In this document: positions 9,437 through 19,136 of the stretch, one piece after another
Position numbering within the stretch: the stretch's first letter is position 1
Layout of the letters: every line of letters begins with the position of its first letter
From: Photobacterium sp. CCB-ST2H9
GTDB lineage: Bacteria > Pseudomonadota > Gammaproteobacteria > Enterobacterales > Vibrionaceae
Assembly: GCF_023151555.2 (NCBI RefSeq)
Contig: NZ_CP100425.1
Location: 248,001 to 312,000, forward strand
DNA length: 64,000 nucleotides
Reading direction: 5' to 3'
The notes under the pieces: model-generated
Told to the model about the DNA's origin: nothing
The model's database searches: none
What the model saw: only the letters and a program-made list of their open reading frames with translations
Position numbers and translations under genes: made by a program

Positions 9437-10345
9437 TTAGCGGTCTGCAATCAGTCCGATGGCAAACAGCAGATTCGTCAGCATTGCGGCCCGGATCAGC
9501 GAGGCAAACATGGGACGCAGGGCTCTTCCGTCCGCTGCCGCCAGCACCTGAGCCCCATGGGTCAGCAGAAACGGTGCCGCCAGCAGGAAAAGCCAGCGCC
9601 ATGCCGACTCAGGAGTGAGTAAGCTGTAACACGCAAAGCCAAGCAGGCTGGCAATCAGAAGACCCAGATGATACCAGCGTCCTCCTGTCGGGCCGAGCCG
9701 GGCAGCGAGAGTGATTTTGCCGCAGGCACGGTCGTTGTCGATATCCCGCAGATTGTTGAGGTTGAGCACCGCGACAGCCAGAAGCCCGCTGGCGGTGGCC
9801 GGCAGTAAGATCGTGAGCGAGAACTGGTGGCTCTGCAAATAGTAGCTGCCACCGACCGCAACCCAGCCGAAGAATATCAGGACCGCCGGATCACCCAGAC
9901 CGCGATAGCCGTAAGGCCGGGTGCCCAGCGTATAGGCCAGAGCAGCGATGATTGAAGCGATCCCCAGACCGATGAAGGTCAGCAAAACGGTCAGGGAAGG
10001 CTGAGCAATCAGAAGCAGAGCGATTCCGCTGATGGTGGTGAGCAGCAGGGTCAGCGTGATGGCCGAGCGCATGGCGGTCAGCGTGATGGCGCCGCTCTGC
10101 AAGCCTCTGACCGGTCCCAGTCGTTGGGGGTTATCTGTGCCTTTTTTGACATCGCCATAGTCGTTTGCAAGATTCGAGAGAATTTGCAGAAGCAGGGCGG
10201 TCACTAGCGCCAGCAGGGCGACTGCCGGTGAAAAATGGCCTTGTTCGGCAGCAAGTGCGTTACCACACAGCAAAGCTGCAATGGCCAGAAGCAGGGTTTT
10301 GGGTCGAGTGGCATCAAGCCAGACAGAGCGATGAGATAACAGCAT
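9437..10345 (-). CDS. menA: 1,4-dihydroxy-2-naphthoate octaprenyltransferase
   Basis: Inner-membrane UbiA-family prenyltransferase that attaches the octaprenyl chain to 1,4-dihydroxy-2-naphthoate, giving demethylmenaquinone. From the start at 10345 the protein has 302 residues. The two Asp-rich magnesium/diphosphate motifs are present: SNLANDYGDVKKGTD and NLRDIDNDRACGK, with eight or nine hydrophobic spans. The start is uncertain: in-frame ATGs at 10378 and 10417 exist, but the family aligns from WLDATRPKTL and only a weak GCGGG precedes 10345. It follows hslU on the same strand after a terminator. Confidence 0.93.
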   Translation of the reverse strand: MLLSHRSVWLDATRPKTLLLAIAALLCGNALAAEQGHFSPAVALLALVTALLLQILSNLANDYGDVKKGTDNPQRLGPVRGLQSGAITLTAMRSAITLTLLLTTISGIALLLIAQPSLTVLLTFIGLGIASIIAALAYTLGTRPYGYRGLGDPAVLIFFGWVAVGGSYYLQSHQFSLTILLPATASGLLAVAVLNLNNLRDIDNDRACGKITLAARLGPTGGRWYHLGLLIASLLGFACYSLLTPESAWRWLFLLAAPFLLTHGAQVLAAADGRALRPMFASLIRAAMLTNLLFAIGLIADR

Positions 10346-10424
10346 GGTTGCCCGCAATGTGAATAAGAATGAATACATTATGGCAGCGGGGCGGAGAAGA
10401 ACTTTGTTTTGGCGCAAAAGGAAG

Positions 10425-10460
10425 GGAAAAACGGGATACCTGTCATAAACAGGTATCCCG
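10425..10460 (-). terminator. terminator of hslVU
   Basis: Perfect 11-base stem CGGGATACCTG / CAGGTATCCCG with a seven-base loop, followed on the minus strand by five T; it lies 9 bases beyond the hslU stop. Confidence 0.85.
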
Positions 10461-10468
10461 GGAAGAGA

Positions 10469-11800
10469 TTACAGAATGAAGCGGCTGAGATCTTCGTCTT
10501 CGACCAGTTCGTCCAGATGGGCCTGAACGTAGGCTTTGTCGATCACCTGCGCTTTGCCACCTTGCTCGGAAGCGTCATAAGACAGTTCTTCCATCAGGCG
10601 TTCCATGACAGTGTGCAGGCGGCGTGCACCGATATTTTCGGTCCGCTCATTGACCTGCCAGGCCGCGTCAGCAATCTGGGCGATCCCGTCTTCGGTAAAG
10701 CTGATGTTCACGTTTTCTGTCGCCATCAGTGCGCAGTACTGTTCCGTCAGTGAAGCATTCGGCTCCGTCAGAATACGCTTGAAGTCCTCACTGGTCAGGG
10801 CTTCAAGCTCAACCCGGATTGGCAGACGGCCCTGCAGTTCAGGGATCAGATCGGACGGACGTGACACCTGGAAGGCGCCGGATGCAATGAACAGGATGTG
10901 GTCGGTTCTGACCATGCCGTGTTTCGTCGAGACCGTAGAGCCTTCGACCAGCGGCAGCAGGTCACGCTGAACACCTTCACGGGAGACATCCGGGCCGGAC
11001 GTTTCACCGCGCTTACAGATTTTGTCGATTTCGTCGATGAATACGATACCGTTGTTTTCAACCGCGTGAATTGCCTGCTCTTTCAGCTCTTCCTGGTTGA
11101 CCAGCTTGGCTGCTTCTTCTTCAGTCACCGCTTTCAGCGCATCTTTGATTTTCATCTTGCGCTTTTTGGTGGTGTTGCCGGCCAGGTTCTGGAACATGCC
11201 CTGCAGCTGGTTGGTCATTTCTTCCATGCCAGGAGGAGCCATGATTTCCACGCCCATTTGCGGTGCCGCAACATCAATTTCGATGTCTTTGTCGTCCAGC
11301 TGGCCTTCGCGCAGCTTCTTACGGAAGGACTGACGGGTCGTTGAGTTGTTATCGCTTTCTTCGTTCTGGCCCCAGGCATCGCGTGCTGGTGGCAGCAGGA
11401 CGTCCAGGATGCGGTCTTCAGCCAGCTCTTCAGCACGGAAACGGACTTTTTCCATCGCCTGCTGATGCGTCATTTTCACGGCAACATCGGTCAGATCGCG
11501 GATAATAGTTTCCACTTCTTTACCCACATAACCCACTTCGGTGAACTTGGTCGCTTCGACCTTGATGAACGGGGCATTTGCCAGTTTGGCCAGACGGCGG
11601 GCAATTTCCGTTTTACCGACCCCGGTCGGACCGATCATCAGAATGTTCTTCGGCGTGACTTCGACACGCAGCTCTTCCGGCAGTTGCATCCGGCGCCAGC
11701 GGTTACGCAGGGCGATCGCAACAGCGCGTTTAGCCTTGTCCTGGCCAATAATATGGCGGTTCAGTTCATGAACGATTTCGCGAGGAGTCATTTCAGACAT
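10469..11800 (-). CDS. hslU: HslUV protease ATPase subunit
   Basis: AAA+ unfoldase that feeds substrates to the HslV peptidase, part of heat-shock protein quality control in the cytosol. The 443 residues are full length. Walker A is GPTGVGKT at residues 57-64; the pore GYVG loop lies in [10 protein letters not shown]; Walker B is GIVFIDEID; sensor 2 falls in [14 protein letters not shown]; and the C-terminal LSRFIL tail is the one that inserts into HslV. The family I-domain spans roughly residues 110-240. It starts 9 bases after the hslV stop, a two-gene operon. Confidence 0.98.
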   Translation of the reverse strand: MSEMTPREIVHELNRHIIGQDKAKRAVAIALRNRWRRMQLPEELRVEVTPKNILMIGPTGVGKTEIARRLAKLANAPFIKVEATKFTEVGYVGKEVETIIRDLTDVAVKMTHQQAMEKVRFRAEELAEDRILDVLLPPARDAWGQNEESDNNSTTRQSFRKKLREGQLDDKDIEIDVAAPQMGVEIMAPPGMEEMTNQLQGMFQNLAGNTTKKRKMKIKDALKAVTEEEAAKLVNQEELKEQAIHAVENNGIVFIDEIDKICKRGETSGPDVSREGVQRDLLPLVEGSTVSTKHGMVRTDHILFIASGAFQVSRPSDLIPELQGRLPIRVELEALTSEDFKRILTEPNASLTEQYCALMATENVNISFTEDGIAQIADAAWQVNERTENIGARRLHTVMERLMEELSYDASEQGGKAQVIDKAYVQAHLDELVEDEDLSRFIL

Positions 11801-11809
11801 GGGGAATCC

Positions 11810-12337
11810 TTACTGGGTATCGAGTTCTTCAACAGTCTGGAAGTCGTTGGTGTAAACACAGATATCACCAGCAATTTTAAGCGACTTCTCAGCAATGGTG
11901 CGAGCATCCAGCTCGGTATTTTCCAGCAGCGCACGGGCTGCTGACAGGGCAAAGTTACCACCGGAGCCGATGGCAATCAGGTCGTTTTCCGGCTGTACCA
12001 CATCCCCGTTGCCTGTGATGATCAGGGACGCTGTTTCATCCGCAACGGCCAGTAAGGCTTCCAGCCGGCGCAGGCTGCGGTCAGTTCGCCAGTCTTTTGC
12101 CAGCTCAACGGCGGCTTTCATCAGGTGACCCTGGTGCATTTCCAGCTTGCGCTCGAAACGCTCGAATAGAGTAAAGGCATCTGCCGTACCGCCGGCAAAA
12201 CCAGCCAGCACCTGATTGTTATACAGACGGCGGACTTTACGGGCATTGCCCTTCATCACGGTGTTGCCCAGTGAGACCTGGCCATCACCTGCGATGACGA
12301 CTTTTCCGTTGCGACGTACAGAGACTATAGTTGTCAC
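11810..12337 (-). CDS. hslV: HslUV protease peptidase subunit
   Basis: Proteasome-like N-terminal threonine hydrolase forming a double hexamer capped by HslU. The start is GTG at 12337: AGAGGTAAT precedes it, and the product then begins Met-Thr-Thr-Ile-Val, so Met removal exposes the catalytic Thr1. The upstream ATG at 12358 would bury the nucleophile. Residues match HslV throughout ([14 protein letters not shown] with the Lys of the active site, [34 protein letters not shown]). Length 175 is standard. Transcribed with hslU; a short hairpin lies just upstream of the start. Confidence 0.97.
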   Translation of the reverse strand: MTTIVSVRRNGKVVIAGDGQVSLGNTVMKGNARKVRRLYNNQVLAGFAGGTADAFTLFERFERKLEMHQGHLMKAAVELAKDWRTDRSLRRLEALLAVADETASLIITGNGDVVQPENDLIAIGSGGNFALSAARALLENTELDARTIAEKSLKIAGDICVYTNDFQTVEELDTQ

Positions 12338-12359
12338 GGTATTACCTCTTAGCATCAAT

Positions 12360-12375
12360 CCGGCTTGTCAGCCGG
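12360..12375 (-). promoter_or_regulatory. 5'-leader hairpin of hslVU
   Basis: Perfect stem CCGGCT / AGCCGG with a four-base loop, 23 bases upstream of the hslV GTG on the transcribed side. In E. coli the hslVU leader holds a stem-loop that stabilises the mRNA; this may be its counterpart, by position only. Confidence 0.4.
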
Positions 12376-12452
12376 TATGGGTATTACGCAGATCTGGGGA
12401 TGGTGGTACCGGATTTCAAGGCAAAGGGAACATCTGCGTGCGTACAGGGAAT

Positions 12453-12477
12453 AAAAAAGGATGCCGATGGCATCCTT
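12453..12477 (-). terminator. ftsN terminator
   Basis: Stem AAGGATGCC / GGCATCCTT with a short centre, followed on the minus strand by six T; 57 bases beyond the ftsN stop and upstream of hslV. Confidence 0.8.
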
Positions 12478-12533
12478 GGGTCAATTGAGACGGCTTCTGT
12501 CAGTGTAGCAGCCTGTTACCGGCTGCCAAACGG

Positions 12534-13175
12534 TCAGGATTCCCAGTACCAGATCGCACAGGGTTCGATGCCTGCTCGGCGCAGCATGTTGCGGTCGCTC
12601 TCGGCTTTTCGTTTTTGCGGGTAAGGGCCCAGCACCACGCGGTACCAGCTGCCTTTGTCGCCCTGCGAAACTTTGATCTGACTGCTCAGCCCCTGGAAGG
12701 CGATCATTGCCTTGCGTTCCTCGGCCTGTGCCGGTGTCCGGTAAGCGCCGCACTGCATCAGATACGGCCGGTTGGGCGTGTCCGGTACTTTCTTGGCTTC
12801 AACCTGAACTTCTTTGTTTTCCAGCTCTTCAATATAGCGCCACTTCTCGGCAGGCTTCGGCGGCAGTTTTTCCTGCGGTTTCGTCGTCGTGACCGGTTTC
12901 GGCTCAGTCTTGGGTACCGGTTCGGTTTTGGGTTTGACGGCCGGTTTCGGGCTCTCTCTCTGAACCGGCTTAACCGGCTGCTCAGGAACTGGCGTCGCAG
13001 GTTTGGGAGTGCTGGACAGGAAATAGAGGCCGTATCCCATGCCGACAACCAAGCACAAAGCAATCAGTGCCCATTTTATCGGGAACTGTCCTTGAGGCTG
13101 GCTGCTGCGGGAACGGGTTTTTCTGGCCGGTTTCTTCGTCGCCCGGCCTCGCTTGACGTAATCTTTGGTTGCCAC
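12534..13175 (-). CDS. ftsN: cell division protein FtsN
   Basis: Late divisome protein that triggers septal peptidoglycan synthesis by activating FtsQLB and FtsWI. The 213 residues show the full FtsN plan: a basic cytosolic N-terminus (KDYVKRGRATKKPARKTRSR) that docks on FtsA, one membrane span around residues 34-54, a Pro/Lys/Thr-rich periplasmic linker (about 55-130), and a C-terminal SPOR domain (about 137-212; PYLMQCGAYRTPAQAEERK and GSWYRVVLGPY) for denuded glycan. The start codon is GTG and I see no Shine-Dalgarno sequence before it. The linker is short compared with E. coli FtsN (319 residues). cytR lies upstream on the same strand, as in enterics. Confidence 0.93.
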   Translation of the reverse strand: MATKDYVKRGRATKKPARKTRSRSSQPQGQFPIKWALIALCLVVGMGYGLYFLSSTPKPATPVPEQPVKPVQRESPKPAVKPKTEPVPKTEPKPVTTTKPQEKLPPKPAEKWRYIEELENKEVQVEAKKVPDTPNRPYLMQCGAYRTPAQAEERKAMIAFQGLSSQIKVSQGDKGSWYRVVLGPYPQKRKAESDRNMLRRAGIEPCAIWYWES

Positions 13176-13323
13176 AATTTTTGATTATTGCTGAACGATT
13201 GGACGGATATGGTACAAAGAAGTGTTCGGACTGGCTAGTGTCGGGAAGCCTCAGCCAGTGTCGGTGAGTGTGCTTCCCGATGATTCTGTGACCTTTTGCT
13301 CAATATTTCACCGCGTTGCCGCG

Positions 13324-14334
13324 TCAATACTTGTTGGCTGGCGGCGCGGCACTTTCGCGGATCACCAGTTTGGCATCCAGCAGTCGTGAGCCGGCGGTAA
13401 TGTCTTTGCCCTGCAGAATTTCCAGCAGCATCAGCATCGACTGACGGCCAATCTCGTAACGCGGCTGAGACACCGTTGTCAGCGGAGGATCGCAGTATTC
13501 CGCAAACTGAATGTCATCGAAACCGACAATCGACAGATCCTGCGGCACCTTGATACCCAGACGTTTGGCCTGCTGCATGGCACCGATAGCCATGACATCG
13601 TTGTGGCACAGCAGGGCGGTGGGCGGCTCGGGCAGCGACAGCAGCGTGGTGACGGCACGGGCGCCGCCGGCAAAAGTGAAGTCGCTTTTAACCGTATAAG
13701 CAGGGTTCAGCTCGATTCCGGCGCGGCGCAGGGCCTGTTGGTAACCCTGAGCCCGGAACTGGCAGAGCATGGCGCTGTCCGGTCCGGTGACCTGCGCAAT
13801 GTGCTTGTGCCCCATCTGGGTCAGATAGTTCACGGCTTCGAATGCGGCGGTCAGGTTGTCTATGTGAACGGTCGGCAGCTCCAGTTCAGGCGCAAATTCA
13901 CAGGCCATGACCATCGGCGGCAGGTTTTTCTGTTCAGGCTTACTGATGTCAAACGGTAAATCCGTGCCCAGCAGTAGCATGCCGTCAGCCTGTTTGGTGA
14001 AGACCAGGTTGACGAAAGAGTTTTCCCGGCTTTTCTGCTGGCCGCTGTCGCCCAGCAATACCAGATAGCCGTGCTCCATTGCGGCTTCTTCAATACCGCG
14101 GATAATTTCGGTGAAATAGGGATCGCAGATGTCCGGCACAATTGCGACAATGGTTTTCGATTCATTGCGTCGCAGGTTTCGCGCCAGGGAGTTGGGGGAA
14201 TAGCCAGCGTCCATGACAGCCTGTTCGACTTTTTTACGAGTCGAGGCCGACACTTTTTCCGGGTTCATCAGCGCGCGCGATACCGTCGCGGTTGAAACTC
14301 CGGCCAGCTGGGCAACATCCTTCATTGTCGCCAT
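13324..14334 (-). CDS. cytR: CytR, LacI-family repressor of nucleoside genes
   Basis: DNA-binding repressor that works with CRP on nucleoside uptake and catabolism genes and responds to cytidine; in V. cholerae it also governs competence and chitin-related genes. From the start at 14334 (GAGGA 8 bases upstream) the protein has 336 residues. Residues 3-22 (TMKDVAQLAGVSTATVSRAL) are the LacI helix-turn-helix, followed by the hinge SPNSLARNLRRN. The ligand domain shows DICDPYFTEIIRGIEEAA, PPMVMACEFAPELELPTVHIDNL and CDPPLTTVSQPRYEIG, all close to enteric CytR. A longer ORF to 14364 is not supported. It lies upstream of ftsN, the conserved arrangement. Confidence 0.95.
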   Translation of the reverse strand: MATMKDVAQLAGVSTATVSRALMNPEKVSASTRKKVEQAVMDAGYSPNSLARNLRRNESKTIVAIVPDICDPYFTEIIRGIEEAAMEHGYLVLLGDSGQQKSRENSFVNLVFTKQADGMLLLGTDLPFDISKPEQKNLPPMVMACEFAPELELPTVHIDNLTAAFEAVNYLTQMGHKHIAQVTGPDSAMLCQFRAQGYQQALRRAGIELNPAYTVKSDFTFAGGARAVTTLLSLPEPPTALLCHNDVMAIGAMQQAKRLGIKVPQDLSIVGFDDIQFAEYCDPPLTTVSQPRYEIGRQSMLMLLEILQGKDITAGSRLLDAKLVIRESAAPPANKY

Positions 14335-14509
14335 AAGTTGTTCCTCTCTAGATATTTCTCTCAATAATGCTGGAGGATCGTGTCAAATCGGGACAGAAAC
14401 CTGATCCAGCAAGCCTGTTATTGTAGGCACTTTGAGCAGGTTTAAACATGTGCGCAATAGCATAAATTACATTGGGCTTGTGATCCAATTCGCATTATTT
14501 ATTTTATCT

Positions 14510-16717
14510 TCATCCCAAATCCTGAGGCTCAACATCCAGTGACCAGCGAACTTTTCGGGCCAGCGGCAACAGCTGAATTGCCGGACGGGCAACCGTCAGC
14601 AGTTGTTGCAGAGTCTTGCGGTCCGAAGCCTGGAGCAGCAGTTGCCAGCGATAGCGGCCGGCCCGGCGTGAGAGGGGAGCCGGGTTTGGGCCCATGACCA
14701 TTGTCTGGTCGCTGAACAGCGGGCTGGCTTCGAGAATGCCCCGGACCTGGAGCAGAAACTGCTCGGTAACATCGCTTTGCTGGGCTTCAGCCCGGAATAA
14801 AGCCAAATAGGTGTAGGGCGGCAGCATCGCCTGCCGGCGCTCCGTCAGTGCCTGACCGGCAAAATGGTCATACCCCTGATACAGCAGGGCCTGAAGCAGG
14901 CTGTGCTCCGGATGGTGCGTTTGCAACAGCACTTCGCCCGGTTTGCTGGCCCGTCCGGCCCGTCCGGCAACCTGAATGAAAAGTTGTGCCAGCCGTTCGG
15001 GCGCCCGGAAATCGTTGCTGAACAGGGCACTGTCAACGTCGACCAGTGCGACCAGGGTGACATCCGGAAAATGATGTCCTTTGGCCAGCATCTGAGTCCC
15101 GATCAGGATCTGATATTCCTTGTTGCGGATGGCTTCCAGATAAGTGTCCAGGCTGCCCTTACGCCGGGTGCTGTCACGGTCGATGCGCACGGTTTTGAAT
15201 TCGGGGAACAACTCGGCCAGCTGATGTTCCAGCTGTTCGGTGCCGACTCCGACGGTCTGAAGCTGGGTTGAACCACATTGCAGGCACTGCGGCATCACCG
15301 GCCGCTGGGTCTGGCAGTGGTGACAACGCAGCTCTCCGGAATGCTGATGATAGGTATAGTAGGCATCGCAGCGTTTACACTCGGCGAGCCAGCCGCACTC
15401 GTGACACATCAGGGCCGGGGCGAAACCGCGCCGGTTCAGAAACAGCATCACCTGATTTCCCGCACTCAGATGCTGGCGCATCCGGGCGATCAGCGGTGCG
15501 GAAAGCCCCGCATCCAGATACAGGCCTTTTACGTCCAGCACACCGTGGCGAGCAGCCTGAGCATTGCCGGCGCGGCGGGTCAGGTGCAGGTGATGGTATT
15601 TGCCGGTGCGGGCATTGTGCAGGGTTTCCAGAGCCGGCGTTGCTGAGCCGAGCACGATCGGAATATTTTCCTTATTTGCCCTGAGCACGGCCATATCCCG
15701 GGCGTGGTAGCGCAGGCTGTCCTGTTGTTTGTAGGATGCGTCATGCTCTTCGTCGACGATAATGATGCCCAGACTGGCAAACGGCGTGAACAGGGCAGAA
15801 CGGGTTCCGATGATGATCCCGGCCTGATTGTCGCGCCCGGCCAGCCAGGCGCTCAGGCGCTCGGTATCATTCAGGCCGGAGTGGATGGTGTACAGCGGCA
15901 CATTGAAACGGCGCTGGAAGCGGTTAATGGTCTGCGGCGTCAGGCCGATTTCCGGCACCAGCACCAGCGCCTGCTTACCTGCGGCCAGCACAGGTTCCAG
16001 CAGGTTGAGGTAAACTTCGGTTTTACCTGAACCGGTCACGCCCTGTAGTAAATAGCAGCCGTAGCCGGGATTGGCGTTGACACTGGCAATCGCCAGGGCC
16101 TGTTCCTCATTCAGCCGGGGCTTGTCTTCGGTAATCGCAAATTCATTCTGCCAGCGCAGGCTCTGAGGGACGGCTTGATAGCTGTGGATCCAGCCTTTCT
16201 CCGTCAGGGTTTTCAGGGTTGTGCTGCTGACGTCTTCTTCTAATAAAGCTTCGTGGCTGAGTTCACCGTTGCGCAGCAGAGTCAGGATGCTGGCTTGTTT
16301 GGGGGCTCGCTTCAGGGCGGATAAAGGCTGCTCTTTTCCTTTTTCTGTCAGTTGCCAGAAACGAATCTCGGCATTGGCCGGTCTGCCTTTACGCAGGGCT
16401 GACGGTAATGCATTGGCCAGGGTATCGCCGAGCGGGTACTGGTAGTAGCGACTAGTCCATTCCAGCAACTGAAACAGCGGCGGCTGCCACAGGGGTTCAC
16501 TGTCCAGCACGGCTCTGAGGGGCTTGAGTTGCTCAAGAGGAAAATCCGAAGTGTCTGTGAGGGCGATGACGATACCGGTGAGCTGCTGACGGCCAAACGG
16601 GACACGGACCCGACCACCTATGACAGGCTGTGTACCGGCCGGGATCAGATAGTCAAAAGTTTTGTCCAGCGGAACAGGCAGGGCAACCCGGGCGATGGTG
16701 GCAGTCATAGGCTTCAC
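14510..16717 (-). CDS. priA: primosomal protein N', replication restart helicase
   Basis: 3'-5' superfamily 2 helicase that recognises stalled forks and reloads DnaB through PriB/DnaT. The 735 residues are full length. Order: N-terminal 3'-OH-binding domain (VALPVPLDKTFDYLIP), Walker A GVTGSGKTEVYL, Walker B IIVDEEHDASYKQQ, GSATPALETL, then a zinc region with eight cysteines (CHECGWLAECKRC and later CHHC and CLQC pairs), IGTQMLAKGHHFPDVTLV and the motif VAGRAGRA. The start may be 16717 or the ATG three codons in (16708). It diverges from rpmE, a conserved neighbour pair. Confidence 0.97.
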   Translation of the reverse strand: MKPMTATIARVALPVPLDKTFDYLIPAGTQPVIGGRVRVPFGRQQLTGIVIALTDTSDFPLEQLKPLRAVLDSEPLWQPPLFQLLEWTSRYYQYPLGDTLANALPSALRKGRPANAEIRFWQLTEKGKEQPLSALKRAPKQASILTLLRNGELSHEALLEEDVSSTTLKTLTEKGWIHSYQAVPQSLRWQNEFAITEDKPRLNEEQALAIASVNANPGYGCYLLQGVTGSGKTEVYLNLLEPVLAAGKQALVLVPEIGLTPQTINRFQRRFNVPLYTIHSGLNDTERLSAWLAGRDNQAGIIIGTRSALFTPFASLGIIIVDEEHDASYKQQDSLRYHARDMAVLRANKENIPIVLGSATPALETLHNARTGKYHHLHLTRRAGNAQAARHGVLDVKGLYLDAGLSAPLIARMRQHLSAGNQVMLFLNRRGFAPALMCHECGWLAECKRCDAYYTYHQHSGELRCHHCQTQRPVMPQCLQCGSTQLQTVGVGTEQLEHQLAELFPEFKTVRIDRDSTRRKGSLDTYLEAIRNKEYQILIGTQMLAKGHHFPDVTLVALVDVDSALFSNDFRAPERLAQLFIQVAGRAGRASKPGEVLLQTHHPEHSLLQALLYQGYDHFAGQALTERRQAMLPPYTYLALFRAEAQQSDVTEQFLLQVRGILEASPLFSDQTMVMGPNPAPLSRRAGRYRWQLLLQASDRKTLQQLLTVARPAIQLLPLARKVRWSLDVEPQDLG

Positions 16718-16927
16718 TTATACTTACAGATACATGGCAGTGTACCCTGCACAATGAACAAGGCAAAGCGGGAAGGCTCGGTGATTGCTGTTGATCTGAG
16801 TGAGCTGATTGATTATCATACGCCGCCTGTTTGTCCGGAGCTGTTGGCCCGGCATTATTTATTAACCACGTGTGGTGCCCGGCTTTGGATCGGGAGAGCG
16901 ACACGGCCTTAGCTATGAGGTTTCCCC

Positions 16928-17143
16928 ATGAAACAAGGTATCCACCCAGAATACACTGCTGTAAACGCTCGTTGTTCTTGCGGCAACACTTTCGTCTTCA
17001 ACTCAACTCTGAGTAAAGACGACATCAACCTGGATGTGTGCGACAAATGTCACCCATTCTACACTGGTAAGCAGCGTCAAGTGAGCACCGGTGGCCGTAT
17101 CGACAAATTCAACAAGCGTTTCGGCGCTCTGTCTAGCAAGTAA
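16928..17143 (+). CDS. rpmE: 50S ribosomal protein L31, zinc-binding form
   Basis: Component of the large subunit that bridges to the 30S head. The 71 residues match RpmE. The zinc ligands are present: Cys16 and Cys18 in ARCSCGNTF and Cys37 and Cys40 in [14 protein letters not shown], so this is the C+ type rather than the zinc-free RpmE2 paralog. Such C+ copies are stored zinc, displaced by the C- form under Zur control in zinc starvation. It is a single-gene unit with its own strong terminator, divergent from priA. Confidence 0.98.
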   Translation: MKQGIHPEYTAVNARCSCGNTFVFNSTLSKDDINLDVCDKCHPFYTGKQRQVSTGGRIDKFNKRFGALSSK

Positions 17144-17164
17144 TTGCTCGAAGACACTGTCGAG

Positions 17165-17193
17165 AAAAGGGACGCTGCGGCGTCCCTTTTTGC
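17165..17193 (+). terminator. rpmE terminator
   Basis: Stem AAAGGGACGC / GCGTCCCTTT with a four-base loop and a T5 run, 20 bases beyond the rpmE stop. Confidence 0.88.
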
Positions 17194-17386
17194 ATTTATG
17201 CGCCCCGTTTCTTAATCATTTCCCCCTCAGTTCCCGCCTCCGTCACTGCCCGGCATTTTTCCGGCCCGCATCCGTGATTCCCTTGGTATTACCAGCTTGC
17301 GCGAACTAGGATTTTGTGCTGCTATCGAATATGATCCATTGTTCAATACCGAACCGAACATCCATCCATTCAGGATTCTAATAACT

Positions 17387-18634
17387 ATGTCTGAAGATTT
17401 TCGTCAACAAGCACTTCATTACCATGCTTACCCTGTCCCCGGGAAAATTTCGGTTGAACTGAGCAAGCCTGCCAACACAGTAGAAGATCTCGCCCTGGCG
17501 TACAGCCCGGGTGTGGCCGAACCTGTGCGGGAGATCGCCCAGAACGCAGAAAATGTTTATAAGTACACTGGTAAAGGCAATATGGTTGCCGTGATCACCA
17601 ATGGTACGGCCATTCTTGGTCTGGGTAATCTCGGCCCGCTGGCATCCAAACCAGTGATGGAAGGCAAGGCGCTGCTGTTCAAGCGTTTCGCGGGCCTGGA
17701 TTCGATTGATATCGAAGTTAAACACCGCACCATCGACGAGTTCGTCGATACGGTCGCAAACATTGCCGACACCTTCGGCGGGATCAACCTGGAAGATATC
17801 AAAGCACCTGACTGTTTTGAGATTGAAAAGCGTCTGATTGAACGTTGCCAGGTGCCGGTCTTCCATGATGACCAGCACGGTACCGCAATTGTAACTGCAG
17901 CCGGGATGCTCAATGCACTGGAACTGCAGGGCAAAGATATCAATGAAGCGGTGATCGTCTGTCTGGGTGCGGGCGCGGCGGCAGTTGCCTGTATGGAACT
18001 GCTGATTAAGTGTGGTGCCCAGCGTGAAAAGATCTACATGCTGGACCGTAAAGGTGTGATCCACACCCGTCGTGACGACATTAACGAATACAAGCAGCTG
18101 TTTGCTAACAATACCGACAAGCGTACTCTGGAAGACGTGATTGAGGGTGCCGACATTTTTGTGGGCGTGTCTGGTCCGGATCTGCTGTCTGCTGAAGCAC
18201 TGAAGCTGATGGCTGAAAAGCCTGTTGTGTTTGCCTGTTCTAACCCGGATCCGGAAATTAAGCCGGAGCTGGCTCATGCCGTGCGTGATGATCTCATCAT
18301 GGGGACCGGCCGTTCGGATTATCCGAACCAGGTGAACAACGTGATTTGTTTCCCGTTCATTTTCCGCGGTGCGTTGGATGTGCGTGCCAGCGAGATTAAT
18401 GACGAGATGAAACTGGCTGCGGTTCATGCCATCCGTGAACTGGCGAAAGAAAAGGTTCCGGCGGAAGTGGCCAAGGCGGCTGGTGTTGAGAAATTGGAGT
18501 TCGGTCCTGACTATATTATTCCTAAGCCAATGGATCCGCGTTTGCTGCCTCGCGTTGCGAAAGCGGTCGCTGTTGCTGCGGTAGAGTCAGGCGTTGCCCG
18601 CATCGAAATGCCTGTGGGTTACATGGAAGTGTAA
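17387..18634 (+). CDS. malic enzyme (malate dehydrogenase, oxaloacetate-decarboxylating)
   Basis: Oxidatively decarboxylates malate to pyruvate using NAD(P)+. The start at 17387 (AGGA upstream, conserved [13 protein letters not shown]) gives 415 residues. That is the short bacterial form: it covers the malic-enzyme part of MaeB ([58 protein letters not shown], then the Rossmann [13 protein letters not shown] and [10 protein letters not shown]) but has no C-terminal phosphotransacetylase-like domain. Cofactor preference cannot be read with certainty. It sits between rpmE and metJ, and ends at a shared terminator facing metJ. An in-frame upstream start at 17297 is rejected. Confidence 0.93.
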   Translation: MSEDFRQQALHYHAYPVPGKISVELSKPANTVEDLALAYSPGVAEPVREIAQNAENVYKYTGKGNMVAVITNGTAILGLGNLGPLASKPVMEGKALLFKRFAGLDSIDIEVKHRTIDEFVDTVANIADTFGGINLEDIKAPDCFEIEKRLIERCQVPVFHDDQHGTAIVTAAGMLNALELQGKDINEAVIVCLGAGAAAVACMELLIKCGAQREKIYMLDRKGVIHTRRDDINEYKQLFANNTDKRTLEDVIEGADIFVGVSGPDLLSAEALKLMAEKPVVFACSNPDPEIKPELAHAVRDDLIMGTGRSDYPNQVNNVICFPFIFRGALDVRASEINDEMKLAAVHAIRELAKEKVPAEVAKAAGVEKLEFGPDYIIPKPMDPRLLPRVAKAVAVAAVESGVARIEMPVGYMEV

Positions 18635-18663
18635 AGAGACATCATTTTGCGTTTTGCATTGAA

Positions 18664-18690
18664 AACCAGCCGTCAGGCTGGTTTTTTTTT
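18664..18690 (+). terminator. malic enzyme terminator
   Basis: Stem AACCAGCC / GGCTGGTT with a four-base loop and a T9-10 run, placed between the convergent malic enzyme gene and metJ. Confidence 0.88.
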
Positions 18691-18710
18691 ACTTCGGCCG
18701 ACTATCTTTT

Positions 18711-19028
18711 TTATTCGTTAATGTCTTCGTATTCGATGCCTAGGCTTTCCATGATGGCCTTCGCTTCTGCAGGCAGATCGTCTGGACGGTCCTTCCGGAT
18801 GTCGTCATCGGTTGGTAATGGCTGACCGGTATAAGCATGGAGAAATGCTTCACACAGCAGTTCGCTGTTGGTGGCATGCCGCAGGTTGTTCACCTGACGA
18901 CGGGTGCGTTCATCCGTGAGGATCTTCAGAACCTTTAATGGGATAGAGACAGTGATTTTTTTGACCTGCTCATTTTTCTTGCCATGTTCCGCATAAGGGC
19001 TGATGTACTCACCGTTCCACTTTGCCAT
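18711..19028 (-). CDS. metJ: methionine repressor MetJ
   Basis: Ribbon-helix-helix repressor that uses S-adenosylmethionine as corepressor and binds tandem eight-base met boxes. The 105 residues match MetJ. The DNA-contacting beta strand [23 protein letters not shown] and the segment [26 protein letters not shown] are conserved. AAGG precedes the ATG. It diverges from metB across a 185-base region with four contiguous met boxes, so it very likely represses both metBL and itself. Confidence 0.97.
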   Translation of the reverse strand: MAKWNGEYISPYAEHGKKNEQVKKITVSIPLKVLKILTDERTRRQVNNLRHATNSELLCEAFLHAYTGQPLPTDDDIRKDRPDDLPAEAKAIMESLGIEYEDINE

Positions 19029-19104
19029 TGTTTACCTTCTCAGCGATATAGGGTTTTGAAATATTGTATGGGGGAATTTTAGCGGGATTTACTGCCACAA
19101 GCAA

Positions 19105-19136
19105 AGACATATAGACGTCTGGAAGTGTTGACGTCT
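19105..19136. promoter_or_regulatory. MetJ operator: four tandem met boxes in the metJ-metB region
   Basis: Four adjoining octamers read AGACATAT, AGACGTCT, GGAAGTGT and TGACGTCT against the met-box consensus AGACGTCT; the second is perfect. The last box overlaps the -35 element of the metB promoter. Confidence 0.88.

Noticed and set aside
16529..16912. Plus-strand ORF between priA and rpmE, including an ATG at 16754
   Set aside because: Its first part lies antisense to priA and the rest has no ribosome site or recognisable sequence; rpmE has its own start downstream.
17378..18427. 349-codon open frame on the minus strand
   Set aside because: Antisense to the malic enzyme gene, whose protein is strongly conserved; no ribosome site or recognisable domain.
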